Assembly (NCBI RefSeq): GCF_020564565.1
Contig: NZ_JAJCTD010000003.1
Location: 248,001 to 312,000 of the forward strand
Direction of reading: 5' to 3'
Origin: Rhodobacter sp. Har01
GTDB taxonomy: Bacteria > Pseudomonadota > Alphaproteobacteria > Rhodobacterales > Rhodobacteraceae
Length of the DNA: 64,000 bases
The stretch's first letter is position 1. Every line of letters starts with the position of its first letter. The position numbers and the translations under genes are program-made. The notes beneath the pieces are model-generated. The model was not told where the DNA came from. It worked only from the letters and a program-made list of their open reading frames with translations, and ran no database searches. Below, piece after piece: positions 11,963 through 18,951 of the stretch.

Positions 11963-12658
11963 TCAGCTGTCCAACTGGCGCGACAGGATCGTCGCGAATT
12001 CGTCGGCAAAGCTTTCGTAGCCGGTCTGGATGCGCTCGCTGTCGGCGTTCAGCTTGTTGTAGAAGACCACCGCCGGGATGGCCGCGACCAGGCCCACGGC
12101 AGTGGCCATCAGCGCCTCGGCGATGCCGGGGGCGACGACCGCCAGGTTGGTGTTCTGGCTGATCGCGATCTGCTCGAAGCTGTGCTTGATGCCCCAGACC
12201 GTGCCAAACAACCCGATGAACGGCGCGGTCGAGCCGGTGGTGGCCAGGAACGACAACCCCTTGTTCAACCTTTCGCTTTCGCGCGCGATGGCGACGTCCA
12301 TTGCGCGGTCGATGCGGGCCTGGGCACCGGCGATCAGCGCGCCGTCCTGCTTGTGGCTGCGCCGCCATTCCAGCATGCCGCTGGCAAAGACCTTCTCGCT
12401 GGCCCCCGCCGGCTCGGGTCCGATCTTCTCGTACAACTCGTCCAGCGGTTCGCCCGACCAGAAGGCGCGGTCGAAGACCCCGGCCTCCTTCTTCGCCGCG
12501 CCGAACATGATGTGTTTCTGGATGATGATCGCCCAGGACCAGAACGACATGACCAGAAGCATGATCATGACGATCTTCACCGTCAGCGTCGCGCGCGCGA
12601 AGAGGGCGAGCAAGGAGAAGTCGATCTCCTGCGCCAATGCGAGGGTTTCCGTTTCCAT
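11963..12658 (-). CDS. tolQ: Proton channel subunit TolQ
   Basis: A 231-residue MotA/TolQ/ExbB-family inner-membrane protein with three membrane helices: one near the N-terminus (about 20-45) and a pair in the C-terminal half containing TGSTAPFIGLFGTVWGIKHSF and the GIAEALMATAVGLVAAIPAVV segment. I start at ATG 12658 (METETLALAQ), since upstream residues in the open frame are not TolQ-like. It forms the stator around TolR. A 187-bp gap with palindromic repeats separates it from ybgC. Confidence 0.95.
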   Translation of the reverse strand: METETLALAQEIDFSLLALFARATLTVKIVMIMLLVMSFWSWAIIIQKHIMFGAAKKEAGVFDRAFWSGEPLDELYEKIGPEPAGASEKVFASGMLEWRRSHKQDGALIAGAQARIDRAMDVAIARESERLNKGLSFLATTGSTAPFIGLFGTVWGIKHSFEQIAISQNTNLAVVAPGIAEALMATAVGLVAAIPAVVFYNKLNADSERIQTGYESFADEFATILSRQLDS

Positions 12659-12799
12659 TCCGCCTGCTCTGTTATGGTCGGTCCGTTTCCCCGGCCCGTT
12701 AGAGCTGATTCTAGCAAGGGAGAAGGGGGATTGCCAACACAAGTTGGCGATGGGCGGGGCCTCGCCACCGCGCGGGCACGCCGGCGTGCCGGGGGCAGA

Positions 12800-12843
12800 C
12801 GAAATTCGCGCGAATTTCGGGCACGATTTCCGGGCGGAAATCG
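12800..12843. repeat. Double-palindrome repeat after ybgC
   Basis: Two adjacent perfect inverted repeats: a 20-bp palindrome at 12800-12819 (CGAAATTCG / CGAATTTCG arms meeting at CG) and CGATTTCC-gggc-GGAAATCG at 12824-12843. It starts 2 bp after the ybgC stop. Read on the minus strand it aligns closely with 35632-35679: both have CGATTTCCG, CGGAAATCGTGC and an AATTCG-centred palindrome in the same order, so they are copies of one dispersed element. A role in transcript ending or 3' protection is likely. Confidence 0.65.
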
Positions 12844-12845
12844 CC

Positions 12846-13253
12846 TTAATGCATCGCCGGCGACAGCAGCGCCCGCACCTCTGCCGGCACCCGCGCCGCA
12901 TGACCGTCGTCGGTCATGCAGACCAGCGTGACCACCGCCTGGAACAGCCGCTCGGCCCCGCGCAGCACCTCCTGATCAAGCACGATCCGCGCGCCGCCCA
13001 TCTCGCGCAGGCGGGTGGTCACCGTCAGGTCGTCGCCGAACTTGCCGGGCCGCAGGTAATCGGCCTCGACCCGCCGCACCGCAAAGACCACGCCTTGCGC
13101 GGCCCGCAGCGCCACCTGGTCCACCCCCATCGCCCGCACCCATTCGCTGCGGCCGCGCTCGATGAACTTCAGATAGTTGGCATAGTAGACGATCCCCGCC
13201 AGGTCGGTATCCTCGTAGTAGACCCGCACAGGCAGGACATGGGTGTCAGACAT
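12846..13253 (-). CDS. ybgC: Acyl-CoA thioesterase YbgC
   Basis: A 135-residue hot-dog fold thioesterase. The 4-hydroxybenzoyl-CoA thioesterase-type motif YYEDTDLAGIVYYANYLKF places the catalytic aspartate at Asp17, and the R-G-R-S-E-W segment follows as usual. It hydrolyses short acyl-CoAs and is nearly always the first gene of tol-pal operons, perhaps linked to phospholipid turnover. The start at 13253 (MSDTHVLPV) is chosen by homology; the open frame runs further upstream through creA as a shadow. Confidence 0.93.
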   Translation of the reverse strand: MSDTHVLPVRVYYEDTDLAGIVYYANYLKFIERGRSEWVRAMGVDQVALRAAQGVVFAVRRVEADYLRPGKFGDDLTVTTRLREMGGARIVLDQEVLRGAERLFQAVVTLVCMTDDGHAARVPAEVRALLSPAMH

Positions 13254-13352
13254 CTCAGGGCCTCGCAACGGCTGCCGGCATTTCCTATTCTTTCGCGAAC
13301 GGGAACGCCACCGCCCCGGCGCGCGTTTCCCCGCGACAGCAGGAGTCTCCCC

Positions 13353-13805
13353 ATGCGCCTTGCCCTGGCCGCTCTGGCCCTGACCGCCCTTCCCGCCAGC
13401 GCCGAAGAGGTGGGCCGCGTCAGCGTCGACTGGGTCGGCAACGACATCATTGTCGAGGCCATCCCCGACCCGGAGGTGCAGGGTGTGACCTGCCACCTGG
13501 CCTATTTCGAGCGTTCGATCTACGACCGCCTGACCAATGGCAACTGGTTCGAGGACCCCAGCTATTCGGCGGTCGATTGCAGCCAGACCGGCCCCATCGT
13601 GCTGGGCGACATCGACACCGGCGCAGGCGGCGAAGCGGTGTTCTCGGAACGCCAGTCGCTGATCCTGAAGACACTTGAGATCACCCGCATCTACGACGCG
13701 CAGACCCGTGCCCTGATCTACCTCGCCCATGCCAGCGAGATCACCCAAGGTTCCGGCAAGATGTCGATTTCCGTCGTGCCCCTGCCGCCTGGGGTGACAC
13801 CCTAG
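13353..13805 (+). CDS. creA: CreA family secreted protein
   Basis: A 150-residue protein with a clear signal peptide (MRLALAALALTALPASA) and an AGGAG ribosome site before the ATG. The segments VSVDWVGNDIIVEA, PEVQGVTCHLAYF, a DCSQ-GPI stretch and VFSERQSLILKTLEITR-YDA are characteristic of CreA, a conserved periplasmic protein of unknown biochemical role. It has two cysteines (in VTCHL and DCSQ) that could form a disulfide. It is divergent from ybgC (99-bp gap) and its stop overlaps the convergent speD-like gene by 4 bp. Confidence 0.9.
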   Translation: MRLALAALALTALPASAEEVGRVSVDWVGNDIIVEAIPDPEVQGVTCHLAYFERSIYDRLTNGNWFEDPSYSAVDCSQTGPIVLGDIDTGAGGEAVFSERQSLILKTLEITRIYDAQTRALIYLAHASEITQGSGKMSISVVPLPPGVTP

Positions 13806-14236
13806 GGCACCAGCGCCACGTCGCTTTCCGGGTAGCGCAGGCCACGGTCCTGGACGTAGACATCGGCGTCGTCCAGCCGGAACGCCTGCATCAGCTGTCG
13901 GATCGCGGCCTTGCGGTCCAGGTCGGTCTGGCAGGTGTAGAGGTCGATGGTGACAAAGCGCCGGGCCGGAAAGGTGTGAAAGCTGATGTGGCTTTCGGCA
14001 ATCATCACAAAGCCCGACAGCCCGCCCGGGTCTTTCTTGCAGTTCGGCCCGACCGAGACGACAACCGGCGCGCAGATCGGGTGCATCCCCATCTCGGCCG
14101 GCAGGGTCTCCAGCAGCGCCCGCAGCGCCGCCTCATTGGTCATCGCCGGGCCTGCGGCCCAATAGCCGTCAATCATCAGATGCACGCCGAACTGCATCGT
14201 GCGCGGGGCGGAGGGGTGTTCCAGCATCATCGCCAT
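13802..14236 (-). CDS. speD: SpeD-family pyruvoyl decarboxylase with altered substrate-binding residues
   Basis: A 144-residue homologue of prokaryotic S-adenosylmethionine decarboxylase, which self-cleaves to form a pyruvoyl cofactor. The cleavage segment is intact: Glu81-Ser82-His83, with Ser82 the pyruvoyl precursor, plus Ser74, His87 and Cys102 at the positions of Tm SpeD Ser55, His68 and Cys83. However the usual WPE is FPA, so the Glu expected to bind the AdoMet ribose (Tm Glu72) is Ala91, and the Phe expected near the adenine (Tm Phe49) aligns with Lys68. No spermidine synthase is nearby. The protein may decarboxylate another amino acid such as ornithine or arginine. It is 5 bp after a PACE-type efflux gene on the same strand. 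Confidence 0.85.
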   Translation of the reverse strand: MAMMLEHPSAPRTMQFGVHLMIDGYWAAGPAMTNEAALRALLETLPAEMGMHPICAPVVVSVGPNCKKDPGGLSGFVMIAESHISFHTFPARRFVTIDLYTCQTDLDRKAAIRQLMQAFRLDDADVYVQDRGLRYPESDVALVP

Positions 14237-14241
14237 CCCCC

Positions 14242-14688
14242 TCAGCCGGCCGAACAAAAGGGCGCAGCGCAGACCGGGCGCAGCCAGTCGTATCCCAGGT
14301 GAAAGACATAGGCATAGGCCGCGTAAACCAGCGTCAGACCCAGGTCGATCAGCAGCGCCTCGCCCAGGCCGTGCCCGCCCAGAAACATCAGCACCGGCAG
14401 CGTGACCAGCACGGTCGAGATCTCGTGGCTGGCCGCATGCACCATCCGCCAGCGGTGCGGCCGGTCGCTGGCCAGCCGGCCGGTCAGCCGCAGGTCGACA
14501 AGGTCGAAGGCGGTGTTGTGGATCGGCGACCAAAGCAGCACCGCCGCCGACATGGCCAGCATCACCTCCGCGCCCTGGCCGGCCCCGCCGCCGCTGTAAA
14601 GGATGTAGAGCGGAACCGACAGCAGCAGCCCGCCCGCCTCATAGGCCAATGTCTGGATGAACCGCTCGCGCGGGGATCGCAAAGTCAT
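14242..14688 (-). CDS. PACE-type efflux protein (bacterial transmembrane pair domains)
   Basis: A 148-residue membrane protein of four helices arranged as two similar halves, the layout of PACE (proteobacterial antimicrobial compound efflux) proteins. The first half begins RSPRERFIQTLAYEAGGLLL, has a W-S-P-x-x-N-T-A-F-D segment after the second helix, and the second half repeats with HEISTVLVTLPVLMF and YAYVFHLGYDWLRP. Family members such as AceI export biocides, and cadaverine and putrescine have been proposed as their natural substrates. The start is ATG 14688. The short distance to the speD-like gene suggests one transcript. Confidence 0.8.
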   Translation of the reverse strand: MTLRSPRERFIQTLAYEAGGLLLSVPLYILYSGGGAGQGAEVMLAMSAAVLLWSPIHNTAFDLVDLRLTGRLASDRPHRWRMVHAASHEISTVLVTLPVLMFLGGHGLGEALLIDLGLTLVYAAYAYVFHLGYDWLRPVCAAPFCSAG

Positions 14689-14786
14689 GGGTCCTCCGAA
14701 ATGCCGGATAAGGTAAAGGTCTGCCGGGCCAGAGTGGCCCAAAATCAAATGCGGCAATGTTACCTTGGGAACGACCGCGGCGGCAG

Positions 14787-14801
14787 TCGGGAATTCCGAC
14801 C
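14787..14801. repeat. Short palindrome after the 14805 gene
   Basis: GTCGGGAATTCCGAC is a palindrome except for one extra G and lies 3 bp beyond the stop of the upstream minus-strand gene. The AATTC core resembles the second half of the double-palindrome elements at 12800 and 35632, so it may be a partial copy. Confidence 0.3.
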
Positions 14802-14804
14802 GTG

Positions 14805-15428
14805 CTAGCGCAGCAGCCCCGCCCGCGCCGCCAGCCGCAGGGCGTGGCTGGGGTCTTGTGTCATCGCCGGCAGCACCGGGTCATAGGCCGCCCGGATCAG
14901 CGCCGCGATCTCGGGCCGCAGGACCACCGCCTCGCCCGCCCGCGCCAGGGGCGAGCCCCCGGCAAACGCCCGGTCAGACCACAGCAGGATCACCTGCACC
15001 GCCTGCGCCAGGGCGAGGGCCTCGGCCGGGATCGCGGCCAGATGGTCGTCCATCCGCAGAAAGACGAAAGCCGCCCGGATCGCCCCCGAAGCATCGAACC
15101 TGAACGCGCGGTACTGGTTCGCCCCCTCGGCCGCCAGCCGGGCGCAAAGGTCCGCCAGCCCGGGCACCAGCCGATCCAGGTTCGGCACGTCCGGCAGTTC
15201 CGCCCAGTCACGGAAGAAAAAGATCATCAGGTTGGCGCCCAGTTCCGGGTCGGTTTCGGCCATCCTGTGCCCGGCCAGCGCCACCACCGCCTCGATCGCC
15301 CCCTTCACCACCGGCAGCGTGGCATCGTCCACCCCGAACACCACCGGCACGATCGGCCGCCCCCAGCGGGCACACAGGAACCCCCCGTCCCCGCGCGTGA
15401 ACAACGCCTCGACCTCGCCCGCCTGCAT
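14805..15428 (-). CDS. Hypothetical protein, weak resemblance to DUF2927
   Basis: A 207-residue protein that I cannot place with certainty. I start at ATG 15428 because GGGGAGG sits 4 nt upstream; an in-frame GTG at 15476 has no such site. The order RWGRPIVPVVFG, a helix, then ELGANLMIFFF and a terminal AAYDPVLPAMT recalls DUF2927 secreted proteins, but the HE pair expected in the middle of that family appears as an Ala/Leu-rich helix (LALAQAVQVILLWSD) and no signal peptide is visible. If the relation is real, this is a non-catalytic, cytosolic member. It lies between ruvB and the PACE gene. Confidence 0.6.
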   Translation of the reverse strand: MQAGEVEALFTRGDGGFLCARWGRPIVPVVFGVDDATLPVVKGAIEAVVALAGHRMAETDPELGANLMIFFFRDWAELPDVPNLDRLVPGLADLCARLAAEGANQYRAFRFDASGAIRAAFVFLRMDDHLAAIPAEALALAQAVQVILLWSDRAFAGGSPLARAGEAVVLRPEIAALIRAAYDPVLPAMTQDPSHALRLAARAGLLR

Positions 15429-15526
15429 CCCGGCCTCCCCTCGCAGCGGCACCGTCGCTAGCATCCGGGCAGACACCAGGGCAACCCCGCATGGTCTTGC
15501 CCTTTTCGAAATACTCCCAGGGGGTT

Positions 15527-15545
15527 TGGGGGCAGGATGCCCCCA
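15527..15545 (-). terminator. Hairpin after ruvB
   Basis: A perfect 8-bp stem TGGGGGCA / TGCCCCCA with a 3-nt loop, 28 bp after the ruvB stop. The flanking sequence on the minus strand, CCCCCTGGGAGTATTTCG, belongs to a loose class of intergenic GGGTATTT-type motifs also seen at 54435 and 60281. It probably ends the ruvCAB transcript, although the tail is not a clean T-run. Confidence 0.5.
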
Positions 15546-15572
15546 TCGTCGGGCCGGCAGCGCGCTTTCGGA

Positions 15573-16598
15573 TCAGCCGTCGAACAGGGTGCCCTGCCCC
15601 GGCACTTTCGGCGCCTCCAGCCCCAAATGCCGCCAGGCCTTGGCCGCCAGCATCCGCCCGCGCGGGGTGCGCTGGATCAGGCCCTGCTGCAAGAGGTAGG
15701 GCTCGATCACCTCCTCGATGGCATCGCGCGGCTCGCTCAGGGCCGCCGCAATCGTCTCTACCCCCACCGGGCCACCGGCATAATTCTCGGCCAGCAGCAC
15801 CAGATAGCGCCGGTCGGCGCCATCGAGGCCCAGGTGATCCACGCCCAGCCGGGTCAGCGCCCGGTCGGCCAGCGCGCGGGAAACCTTCCCCCCCGCCTCG
15901 ACCAGCGCGAAATCCACCACCCGTCGCAACAGCCGCCCAGCGATCCGCGGCGTCCCGCGGGCCCGCCGCGCGATCTCGCGGCACCCCGCTTCCTCGGCCT
16001 GCACGCCCAGAAGCCGCGCGCCGCGGGTGACGATCTCGAACAACTCGTCCTCGGTATAGAACTGCAACCGCGTCGGAATGCCGAACCGGTCGCGCAGCGG
16101 CGTCGTCAGCAGCCCCAGTCGCGTCGTCGCGCCGACCAGCGTGAAGGGCTGCAACTCGATCCGCACCGTCCGCGCCGCCGGCCCCTCGCCGATCACCAGG
16201 TCCAGCGCGAAATCCTCCATCGCCGGATACAGCACCTCCTCGACCACCGGGGACAGGCGGTGAATCTCGTCGATGAACAGCACGTCGCGCGGCTCGAGGT
16301 TTGTCAGGATTGCCGCCAGATCGCCCGGCCGCGCCAGCACCGGGCCGCTGGTCATGCGAAACCCCACCCCCAGTTCCCGCGCCATGATCTGCGCCAGGGT
16401 GGTCTTGCCCAGGCCCGGCGGCCCGTGGAACAGCGTGTGGTCCATCGCCTCGCCGCGCATCCGGGCGCTGTCGATGAAGACGCGCAGGTTCGCCCGCGCC
16501 TCATGCTGGCCGATGAACTCCTCCAGCACCTGCGGTCGCAAGGCGCGGTCGCCATCCTCGGGCAGCTTCTCGGGGCGCAAGGCGCGGTCGGGTTCCAT
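15573..16598 (-). CDS. ruvB: Holliday junction branch migration helicase RuvB
   Basis: A 341-residue hexameric AAA+ motor that drives branch migration of Holliday junctions together with RuvA. It shows Walker A GPPGLGKT (59-66), the Walker B segment [10 protein letters not shown], the sensor region [18 protein letters not shown] and the C-terminal winged-helix part ending [18 protein letters not shown]. The length is typical. It starts 3 bp after the ruvA stop, in the usual ruvC-ruvA-ruvB order. Confidence 0.97.
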   Translation of the reverse strand: MEPDRALRPEKLPEDGDRALRPQVLEEFIGQHEARANLRVFIDSARMRGEAMDHTLFHGPPGLGKTTLAQIMARELGVGFRMTSGPVLARPGDLAAILTNLEPRDVLFIDEIHRLSPVVEEVLYPAMEDFALDLVIGEGPAARTVRIELQPFTLVGATTRLGLLTTPLRDRFGIPTRLQFYTEDELFEIVTRGARLLGVQAEEAGCREIARRARGTPRIAGRLLRRVVDFALVEAGGKVSRALADRALTRLGVDHLGLDGADRRYLVLLAENYAGGPVGVETIAAALSEPRDAIEEVIEPYLLQQGLIQRTPRGRMLAAKAWRHLGLEAPKVPGQGTLFDG

Positions 16599-16601
16599 GC
16601 C

Positions 16602-17273
16602 TTACCTCGGCGCCAGCAGCTTCAGCGCGGCGCGGATCAGCGTCGCCGTGTCGGCCTCCGGGTCTTCGCGCGCCACTGTCGCCACCGCCTGCGCGGCATC
16701 GCCCTGCGTGTAGCCCAGGTTCAGCAGCGCCGACAGCGCGTCGGCGGTATAGGCGGCGCGGCGGGCGCCTTCGGGCGGCTTCTGCGGCCGGGCCGGGGCC
16801 GCGGGGGCGGCGGGTTCGATCACCTCGAAGGCCTCGGCCTTGGCCGAAAGGCGCACGCCCTGCGCCATGACCGAGGGCGCCTTGGACTTCAGCTCAAGGA
16901 TCACCCGTTGCGCCAGCTTCGGCCCCACGCCCGGCGCCGCCTGCACTGCGCGGGCATCGCCCAGGGTGATCGCCCGGGCCACGCCTTCGGCCCCCAGCGC
17001 GCCCAGGATCGCCATGCTGGCCTTGGCCCCCACCCCCTGCACCGTCATCAACAGCTTGTGCCATTCCTTCTCAAGCATGGTCGGAAAGCCGAACAACTGC
17101 AGCAGGTCCTCGCGCACCAGAAGGTCGGTATACAGCGCACAAGCCTCGCCCACCGGCGGCAGCGCGGCCATGGTGCGGTCGTTCACATGCACGATGTAGC
17201 CCACGCCGCGGCAGTCGATCAGCACCGAATCCAGACCCTTCCAGTCGACCCGGCCGGCAATCTTGCCGATCAT
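16602..17273 (-). CDS. ruvA: Holliday junction DNA-binding protein RuvA
   Basis: A 223-residue protein that binds four-way junctions as a tetramer and loads RuvB. It has the N-terminal OB fold ([23 protein letters not shown]), the two helix-hairpin-helix segments around [13 protein letters not shown] and [19 protein letters not shown], and a C-terminal RuvB-binding helix bundle after a Pro/Ala linker. Its start overlaps the ruvC stop by four bases, indicating coupled translation. Confidence 0.97.
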   Translation of the reverse strand: MIGKIAGRVDWKGLDSVLIDCRGVGYIVHVNDRTMAALPPVGEACALYTDLLVREDLLQLFGFPTMLEKEWHKLLMTVQGVGAKASMAILGALGAEGVARAITLGDARAVQAAPGVGPKLAQRVILELKSKAPSVMAQGVRLSAKAEAFEVIEPAAPAAPARPQKPPEGARRAAYTADALSALLNLGYTQGDAAQAVATVAREDPEADTATLIRAALKLLAPR

Positions 17274-17782
17274 CCTGCCGCCCTCCGCAAGGCTTCCTCA
17301 AGCCGGCCCGAGGATTGCACGTGATGGGCATGGCAGATCGCCACCGCCAGTGCATCGGCCGCGTCCGGCCCGGCGATCCGCACCCCGGGCAGGTGCAGCC
17401 GCACCATGTGGTCGATCTGCACCTTGGCGGCATGGCCGACGCCGACGACGGTCTTCTTCACCGCGTTCGGCGCATATTCCCCCACCGCCAGCCCGAACTG
17501 CGCCGGCACCAAGAGCGCGATGCCCCGCGCCTGGCCCAGCTTCAGCGTCGCCACTGCGTCCTTGTTGACAAAGGTATGCTCGACCGCCGCCGTTTCCGGT
17601 GCATGGGTCCGGAACACCTCGGTCAGTTGGGCGTGCAGGCTGCACAGCCGCCGCGCCAGATCGCCCGTCTCGGCATCGCTGTGGCAGATGCCATTGGCGA
17701 CATGGCTCAGGCGCGGCCCGGAGACGTCGATGATGCCCCAGCCAAGGTTCCTCAGCCCCGGGTCGATGCCGATGACGCGCAT
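17270..17782 (-). CDS. ruvC: Holliday junction endonuclease RuvC
   Basis: A 170-residue resolvase that cuts Holliday junctions symmetrically. The four acidic catalytic residues are present: Asp7 ([12 protein letters not shown]), Glu68 ([11 protein letters not shown]), and Asp140 and Asp143 ([12 protein letters not shown]). The length matches the family. It is the first gene of ruvCAB. Upstream lies a 319-bp gap with a palindrome (17847-17862); a canonical alphaproteobacterial LexA box is not obvious there. Confidence 0.96.
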   Translation of the reverse strand: MRVIGIDPGLRNLGWGIIDVSGPRLSHVANGICHSDAETGDLARRLCSLHAQLTEVFRTHAPETAAVEHTFVNKDAVATLKLGQARGIALLVPAQFGLAVGEYAPNAVKKTVVGVGHAAKVQIDHMVRLHLPGVRIAGPDAADALAVAICHAHHVQSSGRLEEALRRAAG

Positions 17783-17846
17783 CCCGCCCCCCTGTTTCGT
17801 CGCATTTTAGCGATTAGCACGAAAAGTGAACATCCGCCAAGCCGCA

Positions 17847-17862
17847 TGTTCAATCTTGAACA
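17847..17862. promoter_or_regulatory. Palindrome between ruvC and the DUF1127 gene
   Basis: TGTTCAA-TC-TTGAACA has perfect 7-bp arms and lies 65 bp upstream of the divergent ruvC start, within the 319-bp gap 17783-18101. It could be an operator for either gene. The half-sites are GTTC and GAAC but with six bases between them, so it does not fit the GTTC-N7-GTTC pattern of alphaproteobacterial LexA sites. The rest of the gap holds a small hairpin (17974-17992, GCAGCC/GGCTGC) and the DUF1127 promoter. Confidence 0.3.
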
Positions 17863-18016
17863 CCGAGGGATACCGTAGTATGCATGCGCAGAATTCGACG
17901 GGGAGTCGCGCGGAAGCGACATTTCTCACCGCTTCGTGACGAACCCGCTGATAAAGATGGCGGAACTGCGTCAGCAGCCATGCAACGGCTGCAACTCGGC
18001 CTTGCGGGCCCACCGC

Positions 18017-18044
18017 TTGCTTTGCACATGCAGCACGATTATCT
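18017..18044 (+). promoter_or_regulatory. Candidate sigma-70-type promoter for the DUF1127 gene
   Basis: TTGCTT at 18017-18022 and TTATCT at 18039-18044 are separated by 16 bp, a reasonable -35/-10 pair. The predicted leader then carries a 6-bp hairpin AAAACG-cccc-CGTTTT (18060-18075) before an AAGGA ribosome site and the ATG at 18102. Confidence 0.4.
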
Positions 18045-18101
18045 GGCATGACGAGGGGCAAAACGCCCCCGTTTTGAGCAGAACTGAAAAGGAACTTCAT
18101 C

Positions 18102-18305
18102 ATGGCCGCCATCGAAACGAGCCGCCCGGCACCGTTCGGCGCCATCACGACTTACCGTGCGTTCAACGCCCTTTCGAACGTCTTCTCGACGATCGGCATG
18201 TGGAACGACGCGCGTGTCACCCGCAAGGCCCTGTCCAAGCTCTCGGATCGTGAGTTGGACGACATCGGCCTGTGCCGTGGCGATATCGAGATGCTGGGGC
18301 GCTGA
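18102..18305 (+). CDS. DUF1127 small protein
   Basis: A 67-residue protein whose C-terminal half, RKALSKLSDRELDDIGLCRGDIEML, is the DUF1127 (YjiS-like) signature. The domain is short, arginine-rich and common in alphaproteobacteria; in Rhodobacter and Agrobacterium relatives it is linked to RNA turnover and stress responses, often with small RNAs made from the 3' UTR. Here the gene stands alone with its own promoter-like sequence and a strong terminator just downstream. I see no CU-rich anti-ribosome-site motif after it, so a CcsR-type small RNA is not supported. Confidence 0.9.
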   Translation: MAAIETSRPAPFGAITTYRAFNALSNVFSTIGMWNDARVTRKALSKLSDRELDDIGLCRGDIEMLGR

Positions 18306-18342
18306 ACCGCCTCTGACCTGAAAGAACGGTCGCCGGACATGC

Positions 18343-18379
18343 AAAGACCGCCGCGCAGGGCAACTTGCGGGCGGTCTTT
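18343..18379 (+). terminator. Terminator after the DUF1127 gene
   Basis: A perfect 10-bp stem AAAGACCGCC / GGCGGTCTTT with a 17-nt loop that can pair internally (CGC/GCG), followed by CTGCTTTG. It lies 37 bp beyond the stop codon and is a good intrinsic terminator; the symmetric ends would also work on the other strand. Confidence 0.7.
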
Positions 18380-18430
18380 CTGCTTTGCGGCCCAAAGGCG
18401 ACGGCAGGGCGCATCGCCAGAAAAACCAAA

Positions 18431-18460
18431 GGCCGCCAGCGGCTGATCCGCCCGGCGGCC
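18431..18460 (-). terminator. Terminator after the 18483 membrane protein gene
   Basis: Read on the minus strand, GGCCGCC-16nt-GGCGGCC is followed by TTTGGTTTTTC, a standard stem plus T-rich tail, 22 bp after the stop of the upstream gene. Confidence 0.7.
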
Positions 18461-18482
18461 CTGCTGCACCGTTTCGAACACG

Positions 18483-18842
18483 TCAGGCCGGGAAAACCTC
18501 GCCCAGGAAGGCGGCGACAACGCGCGAGACCGGGTCGGCCGACATCAGCGTCGCGGCCAGCGGGTCAAAGCCCGTCCCGGTGGCCAGTTCGCCGACGCGC
18601 TGCTCATAGGTCTCGGCCCCGACCGAGAACAGGATCGCGCCCTTCAGCACAAAGCCGATCGCGACCACCAGCATCAAGGACCGCACAAGGCGCCCGATCG
18701 AACGCTCTCTGCGGAAGGTGGCCGAGCGGCCAAGCGTGCCGCGGGCTTCGAAGCCATAGCCCTTGCGCCGCAGCTTCTCGATGCGCTCGACGCGGCCGTA
18801 GAACTCATTGAGATTCGGGTCAGCCCACATCTCGGTCACCAA
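18483..18842 (-). CDS. Hypothetical single-pass membrane protein
   Basis: A 119-residue protein with a polar, charged N-terminal half (NEFYGRVERIEKLRRKGYGFEA), one hydrophobic helix at about 53-73 (RSLMLVVAIGFVLKGAILF) and a C-terminal part predicted outside the cytoplasm by the positive-inside rule. I do not recognise a named family, although the gene has a normal codon pattern and its own terminator. An alternative start at Met5 is possible. It is separate from prmA (109-bp gap). Confidence 0.65.
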   Translation of the reverse strand: MVTEMWADPNLNEFYGRVERIEKLRRKGYGFEARGTLGRSATFRRERSIGRLVRSLMLVVAIGFVLKGAILFSVGAETYEQRVGELATGTGFDPLAATLMSADPVSRVVAAFLGEVFPA

Positions 18843-18951
18843 AATTGTACCCCGCCAAATAAAGACGCTGCTTTCGGAATGCGGCAGGATTTTGACCTTC
18901 CAGGCGCAGCGTCAGGACAGAAGAACGCACCTGCTGTGCTTTTTCAAGCCC

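Noticed and set aside
17783..18101. LexA (SOS) box for ruvCAB
   Set aside because: The only palindrome has GTTC and GAAC six bases apart. The alphaproteobacterial site is GTTC-N7-GTTC, which I do not find here.
18306..18482. CcsR-type stress small RNA in the 3' UTR of the DUF1127 gene
   Set aside because: The CU-rich loop motif and repeated stem-loops of those RNAs are absent; the region holds two ordinary terminators.
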